A DNA stretch of 64,000 nucleotides from Clostridiaceae bacterium (GCA_910575585.1 CAJTGF010000019.1:1-64000), one strand, 5' to 3'. Positions 26,180 to 35,778 are shown, counted from the first letter of the stretch. Notes: generated by a model from the letters alone, not told the origin. Numbers and translations are program-made.

Positions 26180-26985
26180 CTAAATCAACGCATCGTTTTG
26201 CAATGTTTCACTCAAGTCACCCTGCAAAAGACGCTTTCCGCCAATATAATAAGCAAGCGCAACAAACAGTATAATCCCAGCCGCAAATATCACAATAGGC
26301 AGAACCGGGGCTTCGGACCAGAATGCCATGGGGTCTAAATAGCTTGCTGTAACGGCAAATTGCACAAACAGTACCGTAAGCGGCAATGTGATCAAAAGTG
26401 GTTTCCCTGCTGTCACCAACGCTTCAATCCAGAGCATTTTCGCTTTCAATTTCATACTGTTCTGATACAAGCCGCACGATTTCCTGTTCCAGACCACTTA
26501 AATCCGCAAGATTTGCAGCGGCCTTCGAAAGAATACGGATATAACTGTCCGATTCCCCTTCACATACCTGTCCCAGGGTTTTATTCCACATGGTTAGCGG
26601 AATGAAATGTACAAGGGCATAATTATCATATTCTTCCCTCAGCGCAGGAACCGTCTGCGTATAAGATAAAACAGGGATTTCTACGGTTTTACCGTCTTTA
26701 TAAAATACGGTTTTCTGATTATCCTCCCTTACAAAGGCTGATGGCAGCCAAAGGAGAACCGCCTCTTCCAAACAATGCCGAAAGCCCGGACAATACCATA
26801 GTGATCGGCATACACAGGCCGATACCTGCCATAGCCATGGTGCCGTCAGCCATTCTCCCGATATAGACCCGGTCCACCGTATTGTAAAGCAGGGTAACAA
26901 CCTGCGCGCAGATTGCCGGAACGGAAAGCCAGACCAGCAGCTTTCCCGGATTGTCTGTTTTCATACGTTCGTCATTCATCATCAC
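26180..26985 (-). pseudogene. Chimeric remnant: MATE exporter start joined to FtsX-type ABC permease end
   Basis: From ATG near 26985 the first 85 codons are the N-terminus of a MATE transporter (VPAICAQVVTLLYNTVDRVYIGRM ... LFGRGGSPLAAISL). Near 26730 the sequence switches to the C-terminal part of an ABC permease (REDNQKTVFYKDGKTVEI ...). A frame change near 26440 leads into its last membrane segments (PLLITLPLTVLFVQFAVTASYL ... AYYIGGKRLLQGDLSETL). A deletion joint plus a frameshift; non-functional. Confidence 0.75.
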
Positions 26986-27022
26986 ACCGTCCTATTCTAT
27001 CTGGCACATCTTTCTGGCAGAA

Positions 27023-27101
27023 TCATCCGATTGCTAACTGAACAATCTCCTGAAGATCTTCCTTGGCAATAACGCCCTTTGCGGCATATGCGTCAATCCT
27101 T
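27023..27101 (-). pseudogene. Short C-terminal gene remnant
   Basis: A frame ending at TGA 27023 reads RIDAYAAKGVIAKEDLQEIVQLAIG, protein-like but without upstream continuation or start. Family not recognised. The region 27102-27388 shows only an inverted repeat at 27275-27315 (AATAACC..CTGC / GCAG..GGTTATT) and otherwise nothing. Confidence 0.3.
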
Positions 27102-27388
27102 ATATTGAACTGGTTCCTATCTTAACGGATTACCGGAAATAATCAATAGATTCTGGCAGGAATAAAATAGCGTTTTCATATTTGTGTCTCATAAGAACAA
27201 AATATGTAAATACCGTTTTAAAATTGGGGTTAACTATGGTTTTCCTATCACGACAGCGGATAAGTGGATAGAAAAATAACCACTGCGTCTTTATACAAAA
27301 AGGGCAGCGGTTATTAACGCGGTTCTTATTTTCGGTTGACCCAATGCCTTACAAAAAAATCCCGTATTCCGTCTTTTTAATGCCAGCC

Positions 27389-27598
27389 TCAGAAACTAAA
27401 ATAGTTGTTTTTAAGAACACCGACTAATATCGCTATAATAATCACAAAAATAATATGAAATATCCATGCCCACTTATTTCCAAAATTCATTGTATAGCCA
27501 AACCCGCTTCCCGATCTCTTGATAATCACTCTTTTATCTTCTCTGTTGAAATATAATCTTCCAGTTAACCAGCCATCATCTCTATTGCCTGATTTCAT
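27389..27598 (-). CDS. Small membrane protein, DUF5808-like
   Basis: 69 aa from ATG 27598 (AAAGGAG upstream). The N-terminal LYFNREDKRVIIKRSGSGFGYTMNFGN resembles the small DUF5808 module, followed by one membrane helix (WAWIFHIIFVIIIAILVGVL). Function unknown. It is divergent from the SdpI-like gene at 27795; in related genomes DUF5808-type and SdpI-type genes can occur together, which fits. Confidence 0.7.
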   Translation of the reverse strand: MKSGNRDDGWLTGRLYFNREDKRVIIKRSGSGFGYTMNFGNKWAWIFHIIFVIIIAILVGVLKNNYFSF

Positions 27599-27794
27599 AA
27601 AGTTCTCCTTTGCGCCTTCTGATTTATATACCTGATTATAAAATATTTGTCTGATGCATGCAATGTATATCTATCCATTTTCAGTAAGCACACCATTTGG
27701 AAAAGGGAAAACCGCGAAAAACTGCTTTCATTTTTTTTAAAACAGATATATAATAAAAGAAACCACAGATCGTAATTCATAGAAGGAGAATTTT

Positions 27795-28178
27795 ATGGGA
27801 TTTTGGATTTTTATGCTGCTTATGGATTTGCTGATTCCGCTTACAATGATTGGCTTTGGAAGATACTTTATGAAAAACACTCCAAAAGAAATAAATGCGG
27901 TATTTGGATATCGAACATCCATGTCCATGAAAAACAAAGACACCTGGGAATTTGCTCATAAATACTGCGGCAGAATATGGTATGCCTGCGGATTGATCCT
28001 ATTGCCAATCACCGTAGTATCTTTGCTTTTGGTAATTGGAAAAAGCAAGGATTATGTAGGAACAATAGGAGGGATTCTCTGTGGCTGCCAGCTCATTCCT
28101 TTCATTGGTTCTGTTTTTCCTACAGAAATTGCGCTAAAAAAGGTATTTGATAAAAATGGAAAGAAACGATACGTATAA
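27795..28178 (+). CDS. SdpI/YhfL-family membrane protein
   Basis: 127 aa. Three membrane segments (about 4-25, 65-85, 90-112) and the family motif INAVFGYRTSMSMKNKDTW after the first helix. SdpI is the immunity/signalling protein for the SdpC toxin in Bacillus; most relatives are of unknown function. ATG 27795 follows AGAAGGAG. Its 3' end abuts a broken AraC gene on the other strand. Confidence 0.85.
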   Translation: MGFWIFMLLMDLLIPLTMIGFGRYFMKNTPKEINAVFGYRTSMSMKNKDTWEFAHKYCGRIWYACGLILLPITVVSLLLVIGKSKDYVGTIGGILCGCQLIPFIGSVFPTEIALKKVFDKNGKKRYV

Positions 28179-28183
28179 ATTCC

Positions 28184-28595
28184 CGTCATCCTTCCAATAA
28201 CGCTGCCCCGAAAACGTCCCCTCAAAGGTTCCTGCCAACAGCTCCCGGGCCCGGCCTGGGGCCTGTCTGCCAGCCGACAAAGAAAGGCCAGAAGCTGGGA
28301 ATGCTGATACAGAGACGTTTCGGAGCCAGAGGTAGCTCCATGGCTCTTGGCTATCGACCTGATAAAAGGTGGAAACTCCTGGTTCAATGAGAAAGCATTG
28401 TCCCTTGGAAAGAAAATATCGGCGGCTGTCCGTCTCAAAAAGTCCTTTGCCTGAGATGACATAATGAATCAAGTAGTTCAGCCGTACATCTGGACCAAAG
28501 CCGTGTCCGGGAAAGCAGGATGATCTTCCGCCTCCGCAGAAATACAAATCAACGAACAGACGGTTTCCGGGCAGCAGTAAGCGGACTTTTTCCAA
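28184..28595 (-). pseudogene. AraC-family regulator, N-terminal cupin part only, frameshifted
   Basis: From TTG 28595 (GGAGG upstream) the frame encodes an AraC-type ligand-binding start (FGPDVRLNYLIHYVISGKGLFE ... QCFLIEPGVSTFYQVDSQEPWSYLWL). A frame change near 28330 moves into SQLLAFL...; the DNA-binding half is missing, cut off at the SdpI-like gene. The 5' end is fused to the ToxN remnant. Confidence 0.7.
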
Positions 28596-28599
28596 AATA

Positions 28600-29007
28600 T
28601 GCGGCCTCCTTCCATGAATGTTATCTCCTGGTAATATAACATATGTGCAGAAAGAAATAAATTTTGTTCATGCTCCACATCATACAGGGTTAATTCCGAT
28701 GAAGGAACAGGAATCATGTTGTTCAGTTTCAAAGTTCCCTTTAATTCCAGTTCCCCAGATGAGGATTGGGATGTGATGCGGATAATAGGGATAATGCTCC
28801 TGCGGATTTTCTGTACTCCGTTTTCCAATCGGTAATCAGAATTTTTAGGTGAGGAAAGAGGAATGTAATAGCTATACCCGTTAATGCTGTACACGATGCC
28901 CAGATACTTTCGGATATTGTTTCTGTCATTTTCTTTTGAAGAGAAAACATTTTTTCAACGGTGCTGATATACGAGATGTATTCCTCGGATACTTCATATA
29001 ATTTCAA
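28600..29007 (-). pseudogene. Type III toxin ToxN/AbiQ-like endoribonuclease, frameshifted and truncated
   Basis: From ATG 29007 the frame reads KLYEVSEEYISYISTVEK and then shifts by one base in an A-run (about 28948). After correction it continues YLGIVYSINGYSYYIPLSSPK ... IIPIIRI ... MIPVPSSELTLYDV ... LYYQEITF, matching the ToxN fold order. The usual C-terminus is lost near 28605. ToxN toxins cut RNA and are held by a repeated antitoxin RNA encoded just upstream. A terminator-like hairpin lies there (29034-29062) but no tandem repeats remain. Confidence 0.78.
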
Positions 29008-29033
29008 TTCGCTTATTGGTATCTCCTACAGAG

Positions 29034-29062
29034 AAAAGGGCGATCATAGCGATCGCCCTTCG
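29034..29062 (-). terminator. Hairpin upstream of the ToxN remnant
   Basis: AAGGGCGATC / GATCGCCCTT stem followed by TTCTC on the minus strand, 27 bp before the toxN-like start. In type III systems a terminator sits between the antitoxin repeats and the toxin gene, and this one has the right place. Confidence 0.65.
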
Positions 29063-29065
29063 ATT

Positions 29066-29314
29066 TTAAAGCTTCCCACTGTCTGGCAGGAACTCTCCTG
29101 ACGATGTTTTCCCATCTCTAATATTATTAGACGTTTTTGCGGGAAATATGTCAATAAAAAAGTTACTCTGCGGCCTCATCATTGACCTGTTCCATGTTTT
29201 CCTGTATCTGCTAATATCCGTTTCTTCCCGATACATTCTTCGGCACGACGATTCAGACTGGTTTGGCAAAATATAATCGGAAACGGTCGATTCCTCTATA
29301 ACATCATCTTTCAA
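29066..29314 (-). CDS. Short hypothetical frame, doubtful
   Basis: The acidic-then-basic frame continues upstream to about 29390 without a clear start and ends at TAA 29066. The segment SDYILPNQSES is reminiscent of the YARHG-containing protein start, but the sequence then loses resemblance, suggesting decay. It occupies the place where antitoxin RNA repeats would be expected. Confidence 0.25.
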   Translation of the reverse strand: MKDDVIEESTVSDYILPNQSESSCRRMYREETDISRYRKTWNRSMMRPQSNFFIDIFPAKTSNNIRDGKTSSGEFLPDSGKL

Positions 29315-29416
29315 AGGCTCCTTTTCATCTGTTTCATTTTCCTCTGCCTCCCATCCGGTTTCTTCCCTCTCTGCGCTTTCATTTACAAATCTTTATTTTA
29401 AATTCACCAATAATTT

Positions 29417-30481
29417 TTATCCACAATACAACTCACGTAAAATATCTAGGGTCCTATTTACTCCATTTTTTATATCATACTTTGCCTTCCAGCCAAGACA
29501 AGCAAGTTTATTACTGTTAAGCCTTGCTTTAGTTGCCTTGCTGTATCCTGCTGCTTCAATTTCATCTGGCAGTTCAAATATCACTTTTTTACCTGCATAT
29601 TCTGATATGATTGCTGCCAAATCTTTTAATGTGATATCGGAGGCTTCATCTGCTATATTATAAGCCTCTCCACACTTACCTTTAAACAATACAGTTAATA
29701 AGCCCGAAACAGCATCTGCAACATAGGTATAAGAATAGTACTGTAATCCGGCGCTTTTTAAAATGATGTCTTCTCCTCCCAATCCTTTACGAATGAACTG
29801 ACTAATTGCTTTCGAATCTGACATAAGCATTGTGGGCCCATAAGATCGAGTTAGACGCGGGACAACAATATCTATATTTTTTTGCTTAATAAAAGCTTGG
29901 CACAGCGCTTCACTACACCTTTTGCTTTCCGGATACCCTGCCCTCATTGTATTTGAATCAATATACCCACAGTAATGCTCATCAAACTTTTCTACATCTC
30001 CTCGGTTCTCACCATAAATTTCATTGGAAGATGCAACAGCGCATCTCACAGTTTGATGCTTTTGCGCGAACTCTAATATATTATATGTACCAAAGATATT
30101 GGTAGTAATAGTTCCAATTGGATCTGTCGAATACTGCACTGGATGCGTATTACTTGCAAGATGAAGAACATAATCAATAATACCAATATCATCTCTGTCA
30201 AACGATTTGCTTATATCATATCTAATAAACTCAAACAGGCCGTCATCCGCACAATAATAAAATCTTTCCCTAGCCTTTTTTTCATCTCTTCCCAATGCAT
30301 AAATCTTACAATTTAAGCCGTCGTCATTACATTTCATGATAAAATCCACAAGACAACTGCCGATCAATCCAGTAGCTCCGGTAATTAAAATGCTTCTATT
30401 ACACAGTTTTTTCCAAAAAAAATCCGAATCAGCGATACTACTGATATCTTCAATATATTTTTCATTTTCATAGATTCTCAT
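29417..30481 (-). CDS. Extended-SDR NAD-dependent epimerase/dehydratase
   Basis: 354 aa. Rossmann motif GATGLIGS (about 34-41), active-site SSNEIYG and YPESK (Tyr/Lys pair, about 190) and a C-terminal substrate domain. Acts on a nucleotide-activated sugar or sugar-derived alcohol in polysaccharide synthesis. Last gene of the LoaP operon, 16 bp after the cytidylyltransferase; in CDP-alditol pathways an oxidoreductase works beside the cytidylyltransferase, so it may provide the alditol phosphate or modify the repeat-unit sugar. Exact reaction unknown. Confidence 0.82.
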   Translation of the reverse strand: MRIYENEKYIEDISSIADSDFFWKKLCNRSILITGATGLIGSCLVDFIMKCNDDGLNCKIYALGRDEKKARERFYYCADDGLFEFIRYDISKSFDRDDIGIIDYVLHLASNTHPVQYSTDPIGTITTNIFGTYNILEFAQKHQTVRCAVASSNEIYGENRGDVEKFDEHYCGYIDSNTMRAGYPESKRCSEALCQAFIKQKNIDIVVPRLTRSYGPTMLMSDSKAISQFIRKGLGGEDIILKSAGLQYYSYTYVADAVSGLLTVLFKGKCGEAYNIADEASDITLKDLAAIISEYAGKKVIFELPDEIEAAGYSKATKARLNSNKLACLGWKAKYDIKNGVNRTLDILRELYCG

Positions 30482-30496
30482 GCATATCCATCCCCT

Positions 30497-31216
30497 CTAT
30501 TTCAAACAGCTCTCTTTATTGGCCTTTATATACGCCTTAAATAGTTCAAGATCATCTTTTGTCGTTAACTTGATATTCTTATCTGATCCTGCAGCAAGAT
30601 ATAATCTCACTCCGAGCTCTGTCATCATAGTATTTGTGTAATGAGAACCATGAATTCCGATTTCTTTTTCAAAAGCTTCATGATATTTTGAAACAAGTAA
30701 ACTAAATTTATATGCCTGAGGCGTTGATACACGACGCAGAAGTTCTCTTGGTATAAATTTAGTCGTCGTATTACCATCTTCATCTATAACAAAAATTTGC
30801 TCATTATATGGCATGGAAGTCACTGCATTCCCAAACTGGGAACACTTGCTAATAACATCTGTCAGAACCGATGGCTCAACAAGGGGACGGATGCCGTCAT
30901 GTATAATAATGTTATCATTATCTTCAGCTATTCCTTCCAAATTGAATACACCATTTCTAATTGATTCCTGCCCTGTTTTACCTCCTGAAATAACCCATCT
31001 TAATTTGCAGATATTAAATTGCTTTGCATATGCCCAAAGCACATCATGCCAACCATCAATACAGACAACTTCTATAGCATCTACCTGAGGATGCCGCTGG
31101 AAGGATTCTAATGTATATATTAGTATTGGTTTATCAAAAACATTAATAAACTGCTTTGGTATATCCTGCCCCATTCGACTCCCTGAACCACCTGCTATAA
31201 TTATCGCTATATTCAT
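30497..31216 (-). CDS. IspD/TarI-like cytidylyltransferase
   Basis: 239 aa from ATG 31216 (AGAGAGGAAG upstream). Nucleotide-binding start IIIAGGSGSRMGQDIPKQF (residues 5-23), IIHDGIRPLV (about 100) and VSTPQAYKF (about 155) define the IspD/TarI family, which makes CDP-methylerythritol or CDP-ribitol-type products. Context (capsule genes, CDP-alcohol phosphotransferase next door) argues for a CDP-alditol used in the capsule rather than isoprenoid synthesis. Confidence 0.88.
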   Translation of the reverse strand: MNIAIIIAGGSGSRMGQDIPKQFINVFDKPILIYTLESFQRHPQVDAIEVVCIDGWHDVLWAYAKQFNICKLRWVISGGKTGQESIRNGVFNLEGIAEDNDNIIIHDGIRPLVEPSVLTDVISKCSQFGNAVTSMPYNEQIFVIDEDGNTTTKFIPRELLRRVSTPQAYKFSLLVSKYHEAFEKEIGIHGSHYTNTMMTELGVRLYLAAGSDKNIKLTTKDDLELFKAYIKANKESCLK

Positions 31217-31239
31217 ATAATCTTCCTCTCTTGTATTAT

Positions 31240-31956
31240 TCACTCCATTAATTTCCATATACTATAAATCATCACCGCAGTATTAATTATAAAAAATGCA
31301 ATCGTAAATTCCGTGCAAAGTCCAGCCAAAACACAAATCAGCATAAATACCTCCTGAAATCCAGCTGGATCACAGATATTTAATATTATAATCTTGGCTA
31401 GACCATATGTCTCTTTATCCTTTAGCTTTTCAGCAGAGTCACTTTTTTTACTTATCGCTATCTTTCTATGCATCAAGACTCTTGGAATTAACGTTTCAAT
31501 TGAGCTGATGCCTCCCAGGATCACCGGAAGTCTGGGAGAAAAATATATATGTTCACTAGGATCATAACATGCAGCAATTCCCATCCCCAAAAGTATTAAT
31601 GTCATAGAAATATATCCTCCCAGTGTATCCAAAAGATCCCCATTTTCTGACTTTAATTCCTTATAGCGAGCGATATTGCCATCTATGCCATCTGCCATAT
31701 TCCACAAAAAGAAAAAAGCAACCCCTGCTAACCGCGCGGTTAGTGATATTCCAAAAGAGAGACAACAAAATCCGCTTATGGCAAACAATATAGAAATAAA
31801 AGTAATTGTATTAGGTGAAATATCCGTGTACAACAATGGAATCGTAAGACAGTAGGAAATAGGCCGTCCAATATAAAATGCGAACCAACTCTTATGCGCC
31901 TCTTTCCTTTTGGCCTCAGTCATAGTTTTTCTTTCAATATCTCTTGGTGTTATCAT
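31240..31956 (-). CDS. CDP-alcohol phosphotransferase, capsule-associated
   Basis: 238 aa from ATG 31956 (GAGAGG seven bases upstream; ATG 31977 is also possible). Several membrane helices. The signature DG-x2-AR-x8-G-x3-D is present (DGNIARYKEL..ENGDLLD), but the final aspartate position of the classical motif is glycine (DTLGGY). The enzyme should transfer a phospho-alcohol from CDP to an acceptor in the membrane; beside a TarI-like gene it probably adds phospho-alditol to the polysaccharide or its lipid-linked unit. The altered last motif residue sets it apart from phospholipid synthases. Confidence 0.82.
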   Translation of the reverse strand: MITPRDIERKTMTEAKRKEAHKSWFAFYIGRPISYCLTIPLLYTDISPNTITFISILFAISGFCCLSFGISLTARLAGVAFFFLWNMADGIDGNIARYKELKSENGDLLDTLGGYISMTLILLGMGIAACYDPSEHIYFSPRLPVILGGISSIETLIPRVLMHRKIAISKKSDSAEKLKDKETYGLAKIIILNICDPAGFQEVFMLICVLAGLCTEFTIAFFIINTAVMIYSIWKLME

Positions 31957-31980
31957 ATCATTTCCTCTCTCATTCAAACC

Positions 31981-33372
31981 TCATACTTTTTCCTTAATAA
32001 AACGGAATGCCGCTAGTGTCTTTTTTAAACGGATAACCTCATAAGCTATTATTATGAAGGTTAAATATATATATGCTTTTAGTCCTGCAAAGTTTAATCC
32101 TATCAATAAGTAAAAACAAACATACAAACTCGTCGCAGTAATATCAAATCTGTAATTTTGATCCACAATCTTTGCACAGATTACCTGACTGGTAAAACAC
32201 CTTCCTGCAATAAGAAATAGTATTGCAAATACAGCACAATCCAAATCCCTATAGATAAATGCAAATAAAATCGTACACACAAAGCTAATGAAAACAAAAA
32301 CCAAATTTATTTTAAATATCAAATTTTCTTTCCTATGGACTTTTAAATACGTATTATATAAAAGCGCAGTTTTTCCCTCAAAAATAAATAGTGGGAACAA
32401 TACACAAACATATCGCATTGCCTCCCTATATTCAGGCAACCACCAAGAGATTATTTCTTTTATGGGATAATAAAACATAAGTAAAAAACAAAGTATCGCA
32501 CTAAGTAAATTGTCAAGGACAAAATAATAGTCTCTTTGCTTGGATTCATGGATCCTTCTCAGCAATGGATAGATTACCACGCTCATTGCATTAATAAAAA
32601 TCACAAATAAATTAGAAATGCTTAGCATAAATGAAATTCTTCCGAACACTGTGATATCCCAACATTTTTGAATGCCATATCTTACAATTCCGATAATACA
32701 ACTGCTTGCTAAGTTAGCAAATAAAAGCTGAATACCTGCCGCTATGTTCTTTGTTATCTCCGATATTACTGTGCTATCACACTTTCCACTGCTTAAAACT
32801 ATCTCTTTACAATATATCTGTCCGATAATCAATGAAAAAAGTCTTGCTATCAAATCAGCAACAATAAAATAAACAAAGGTAGTTTGTTTAATAAATAAGA
32901 ACATAAAAAACATGAACAATATCCTGTCCATTATAGTAATGACAGCAAATTCTTTTATTCTATTTGTGGCCTGTAATATATAGATAAACATATATCGAAC
33001 ATTCGTCAGTAGCATGCATAAAGCCAGGCCAATCCAAATGAGCATATATTCGTCGGTCATCTTAGCAACAGAGATTCCAATGACCACAAAAGCCATGCAT
33101 AATTCAACTATTAACAAGATTTTATATTGTCCATGAAACATGCTGTAATCTAATTTGTTATATGATTCACCCCCATATCTTAAATAAATTCCGTCATTAA
33201 GTCCTAAATGCATCAATCCAACATAAGAAGTATAAAATAAATACACCTGCCAATATCCATATTGCTCAAGTTCTAAAAATTTCGGTAAGATAACCGTTGC
33301 AGCAAGTGACACCATGATTGTAATAAAATTCGCCAAAAAAGAAATTGATAACCTTTTCAAAAAACTCTTCAT
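31981..33372 (-). CDS. Wzx-type oligosaccharide flippase
   Basis: 463 aa with about 12-14 membrane helices and the polysaccharide-transporter start (LKRLSISFLANFITIMVSLAATVILPKFL). Flips lipid-linked repeat units across the membrane before Wzy polymerisation. Very low GC, in line with the operon. Its stop lies just before the CDP-alcohol phosphotransferase start. Confidence 0.9.
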   Translation of the reverse strand: MKSFLKRLSISFLANFITIMVSLAATVILPKFLELEQYGYWQVYLFYTSYVGLMHLGLNDGIYLRYGGESYNKLDYSMFHGQYKILLIVELCMAFVVIGISVAKMTDEYMLIWIGLALCMLLTNVRYMFIYILQATNRIKEFAVITIMDRILFMFFMFLFIKQTTFVYFIVADLIARLFSLIIGQIYCKEIVLSSGKCDSTVISEITKNIAAGIQLLFANLASSCIIGIVRYGIQKCWDITVFGRISFMLSISNLFVIFINAMSVVIYPLLRRIHESKQRDYYFVLDNLLSAILCFLLMFYYPIKEIISWWLPEYREAMRYVCVLFPLFIFEGKTALLYNTYLKVHRKENLIFKINLVFVFISFVCTILFAFIYRDLDCAVFAILFLIAGRCFTSQVICAKIVDQNYRFDITATSLYVCFYLLIGLNFAGLKAYIYLTFIIIAYEVIRLKKTLAAFRFIKEKV

Positions 33373-33511
33373 TTAAATTAAGGTATGATGTTTCTAAAAT
33401 AACCACATCCCAGTGCTCCATCGAACTTTAGAAATCATACATGCTATTTCCTTTCATTAATTATTGTTGTGCATTATATACTAAAATTATCAAACTCTAA
33501 ATATATCAATA

Positions 33512-34759
33512 CTAGTCCAATATGCATGAACTTCCCATCTTTACAACCGTTCTCTTCACTTTAACTTTCCAAATAATCAAGTCAAAAATCATAACATATA
33601 TAAGTTTTTCAAAAGTAGAGAACAATGAAAAGAAGTTGCAAAAAAATCCAAGTGTCGTCATTGTCATTAAGTATGATGTTGTATTAACAAAAATCTGGTT
33701 ACTGCATGTCAGATGATAAAAAAAATATACCATTATACTTACTGCAATCACATAAATAGCAGATTCAAAAAAACCGATTTGATATACTAATTCTGAAAAC
33801 ATTCCTCCAACATTTGTAGCGCTAATGGGAGAAATATAGACCCATTTTTCTATTACCGGACTAACATAGTTTGGATTTTCTGAGAACAATTCCTTTAAAG
33901 TATCAAAAACACCATATGCCACTCTATGCCCATTTTGAAATGTATTACCAGATGGACACATAAAATATTCATTACTACTAATAAATCCAGAAAAAAAATA
34001 ATGAAAAAATCTTTCGATACTATAATTAATAGCAGCCTGGAAAGATGTGTCTTTATCTATGAGCCACGGCTTTATCGAATACACTACGATAAACAATAGC
34101 ATCGCAGCCAACACAGAAAAAATGCCTGTTTTTATAATTTTCTTTCCTCTCACTCTTCCTGACATCATAAAATAAGAATAAACTGATTGCAGCAACAGCA
34201 CAATCGCAGGAAGTTTGTTCTGCAATAAAATCAACTCTAATATAAGGATTAAAACAAAAAAATAATGCCCTTTTCTTTTTTGAGACACTCCACGGTAAAC
34301 TATATAAGGGGTTAACATTAGCGCTATATATCCAAAGTGCGCTCCAATTCCTGTTGTATGATTTTTTGCTCCGGAATAGCCATAGACACTTAACACCCTT
34401 ATTACGGTAATCATAAACATAAAAATACAAAAAATATATAGTAAAAAAAATATGTATCCGAGTAATTCAATTTTTTTGATGTTTTTGATAATGTTTTTTG
34501 ATTTAAATAATTTTCTATTTGCTGCTAATACTCTTACTATACTCCCTGTTATCCACATTAAAAACAAAAAGAATAATGTACATTGCAGATTAAATTCTGA
34601 CATAGGATACAATTGGCTATTCCCCCCGACAATCAATATCAAAACAGGAACAGTCATATAACAACATCCCAAAATGGAAAACGGCGTAAAATATGATTTA
34701 TAATATTTGTATTCAACATACAGCATAAAAATTATGACGACTTCATAAATAAAAAGCAT
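33512..34759 (-). CDS. Wzy-type O-antigen/capsule polymerase
   Basis: About 415 aa of mostly membrane helices with one long outer loop (about 225-320, including GAHFGY and NPNYVSPVIEKWVYISPISATN), as in oligosaccharide repeat-unit polymerases. Start ATG 34759 is chosen for AAGGA at suitable spacing; ATG 34768 overlaps that site. Sequence conservation in this family is poor, so the call relies on topology and on its place between the GT genes and wzx. Confidence 0.78.
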   Translation of the reverse strand: MLFIYEVVIIFMLYVEYKYYKSYFTPFSILGCCYMTVPVLILIVGGNSQLYPMSEFNLQCTLFFLFLMWITGSIVRVLAANRKLFKSKNIIKNIKKIELLGYIFFLLYIFCIFMFMITVIRVLSVYGYSGAKNHTTGIGAHFGYIALMLTPYIVYRGVSQKRKGHYFFVLILILELILLQNKLPAIVLLLQSVYSYFMMSGRVRGKKIIKTGIFSVLAAMLLFIVVYSIKPWLIDKDTSFQAAINYSIERFFHYFFSGFISSNEYFMCPSGNTFQNGHRVAYGVFDTLKELFSENPNYVSPVIEKWVYISPISATNVGGMFSELVYQIGFFESAIYVIAVSIMVYFFYHLTCSNQIFVNTTSYLMTMTTLGFFCNFFSLFSTFEKLIYVMIFDLIIWKVKVKRTVVKMGSSCILD

Positions 34760-34806
34760 ATCCCTCATTCCTTATACTGCTCACTCTGCAAAATTTTCTT
34801 GTATCC

Positions 34807-35778
34807 TTACAAATATTTCTTATAAGCTTTCAATAGCATTACGAAATAAATCCCACAGGTTCTGGGAAATTGTTTACGCTTAACCTTTTGTTTAATCATT
34901 ATAAAGACAGCTGGAAATCCTCCTGTTTCTATTGCTCTCTTTACCTTTTCCAGCTCGCAATTTCCCTGCTTGTTTTCATTTAGTGCCTTAATTGTCTGCA
35001 AGGTTTGCCTGTAACCAATGGCATGTGTTTTGGCCAGGGACTCAAACCCAAACAGAACTTTTTTGAATACCAGAAGCGGTGATAAGGCTAGTGTGTTATT
35101 TCCTGTAGTATTACTATAATGTCTTCTATGTTTAATACAGGATTTATTAATAAAAATAACGTTTCCTATTGCAAGCGCATACTTTGCATAATAATTATCA
35201 TGAGACATAATGCTAATATAAGGATCATCTAACGGGTATGCCGGAGCCTGTGAAAAAAGAGCATAATTTATCATGGTATTGCATCCCCATACAAATCCCG
35301 AAGAATAGTATTCCGTAAATCCTGACATCCTTCCTATTCCCATAATTTTATTTAAACTTTCATACATACAGTTCCCATCCTTATCTATTATTTCCATATC
35401 ACCATAAATAAAGAGCGGAACTTGTTCAGATTTCTTTTCTGCTTCATTGATCATCCATTGCATTCGTTCAGCAGGCCAAATATCATCCTGATCCGCAAAA
35501 AAATAGAATTTGAATTTTTTCATTTTTTGCGCATTATGTATCAATGTCCAAAAATTAAAATAAGCGCCACCTTGCTTTGCTATATTATCTGCAATGACTA
35601 TTCTTTCATCCATCTCGGCATATTCTTTTATGATCAATGGAGTTTCGTCTGTCGAATCGTCGTCTCTGATCATTAACACCCAATCAGTATATGTTTGAGA
35701 TCGAATGCTGTCTATTTGTTCTCTTATAAATTGCTCCCCATTATATGTTGCCATTAATATTAAACTATCTGCATACAT
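34807..35778 (-). CDS. GT2-family glycosyltransferase
   Basis: 323 aa. GT-A fold start LILMATYNGEQFIREQIDSI, nucleotide-sugar motif MIRDDDSTD and the catalytic ADQDDIW (about residue 95) typical of rhamnosyl- or related transferases of O-antigen clusters. Start ATG 35778 has AAGGAG upstream. Probably adds a sugar to the lipid-linked repeat unit at the cytoplasmic face. Confidence 0.9.
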   Translation of the reverse strand: MYADSLILMATYNGEQFIREQIDSIRSQTYTDWVLMIRDDDSTDETPLIIKEYAEMDERIVIADNIAKQGGAYFNFWTLIHNAQKMKKFKFYFFADQDDIWPAERMQWMINEAEKKSEQVPLFIYGDMEIIDKDGNCMYESLNKIMGIGRMSGFTEYYSSGFVWGCNTMINYALFSQAPAYPLDDPYISIMSHDNYYAKYALAIGNVIFINKSCIKHRRHYSNTTGNNTLALSPLLVFKKVLFGFESLAKTHAIGYRQTLQTIKALNENKQGNCELEKVKRAIETGGFPAVFIMIKQKVKRKQFPRTCGIYFVMLLKAYKKYL

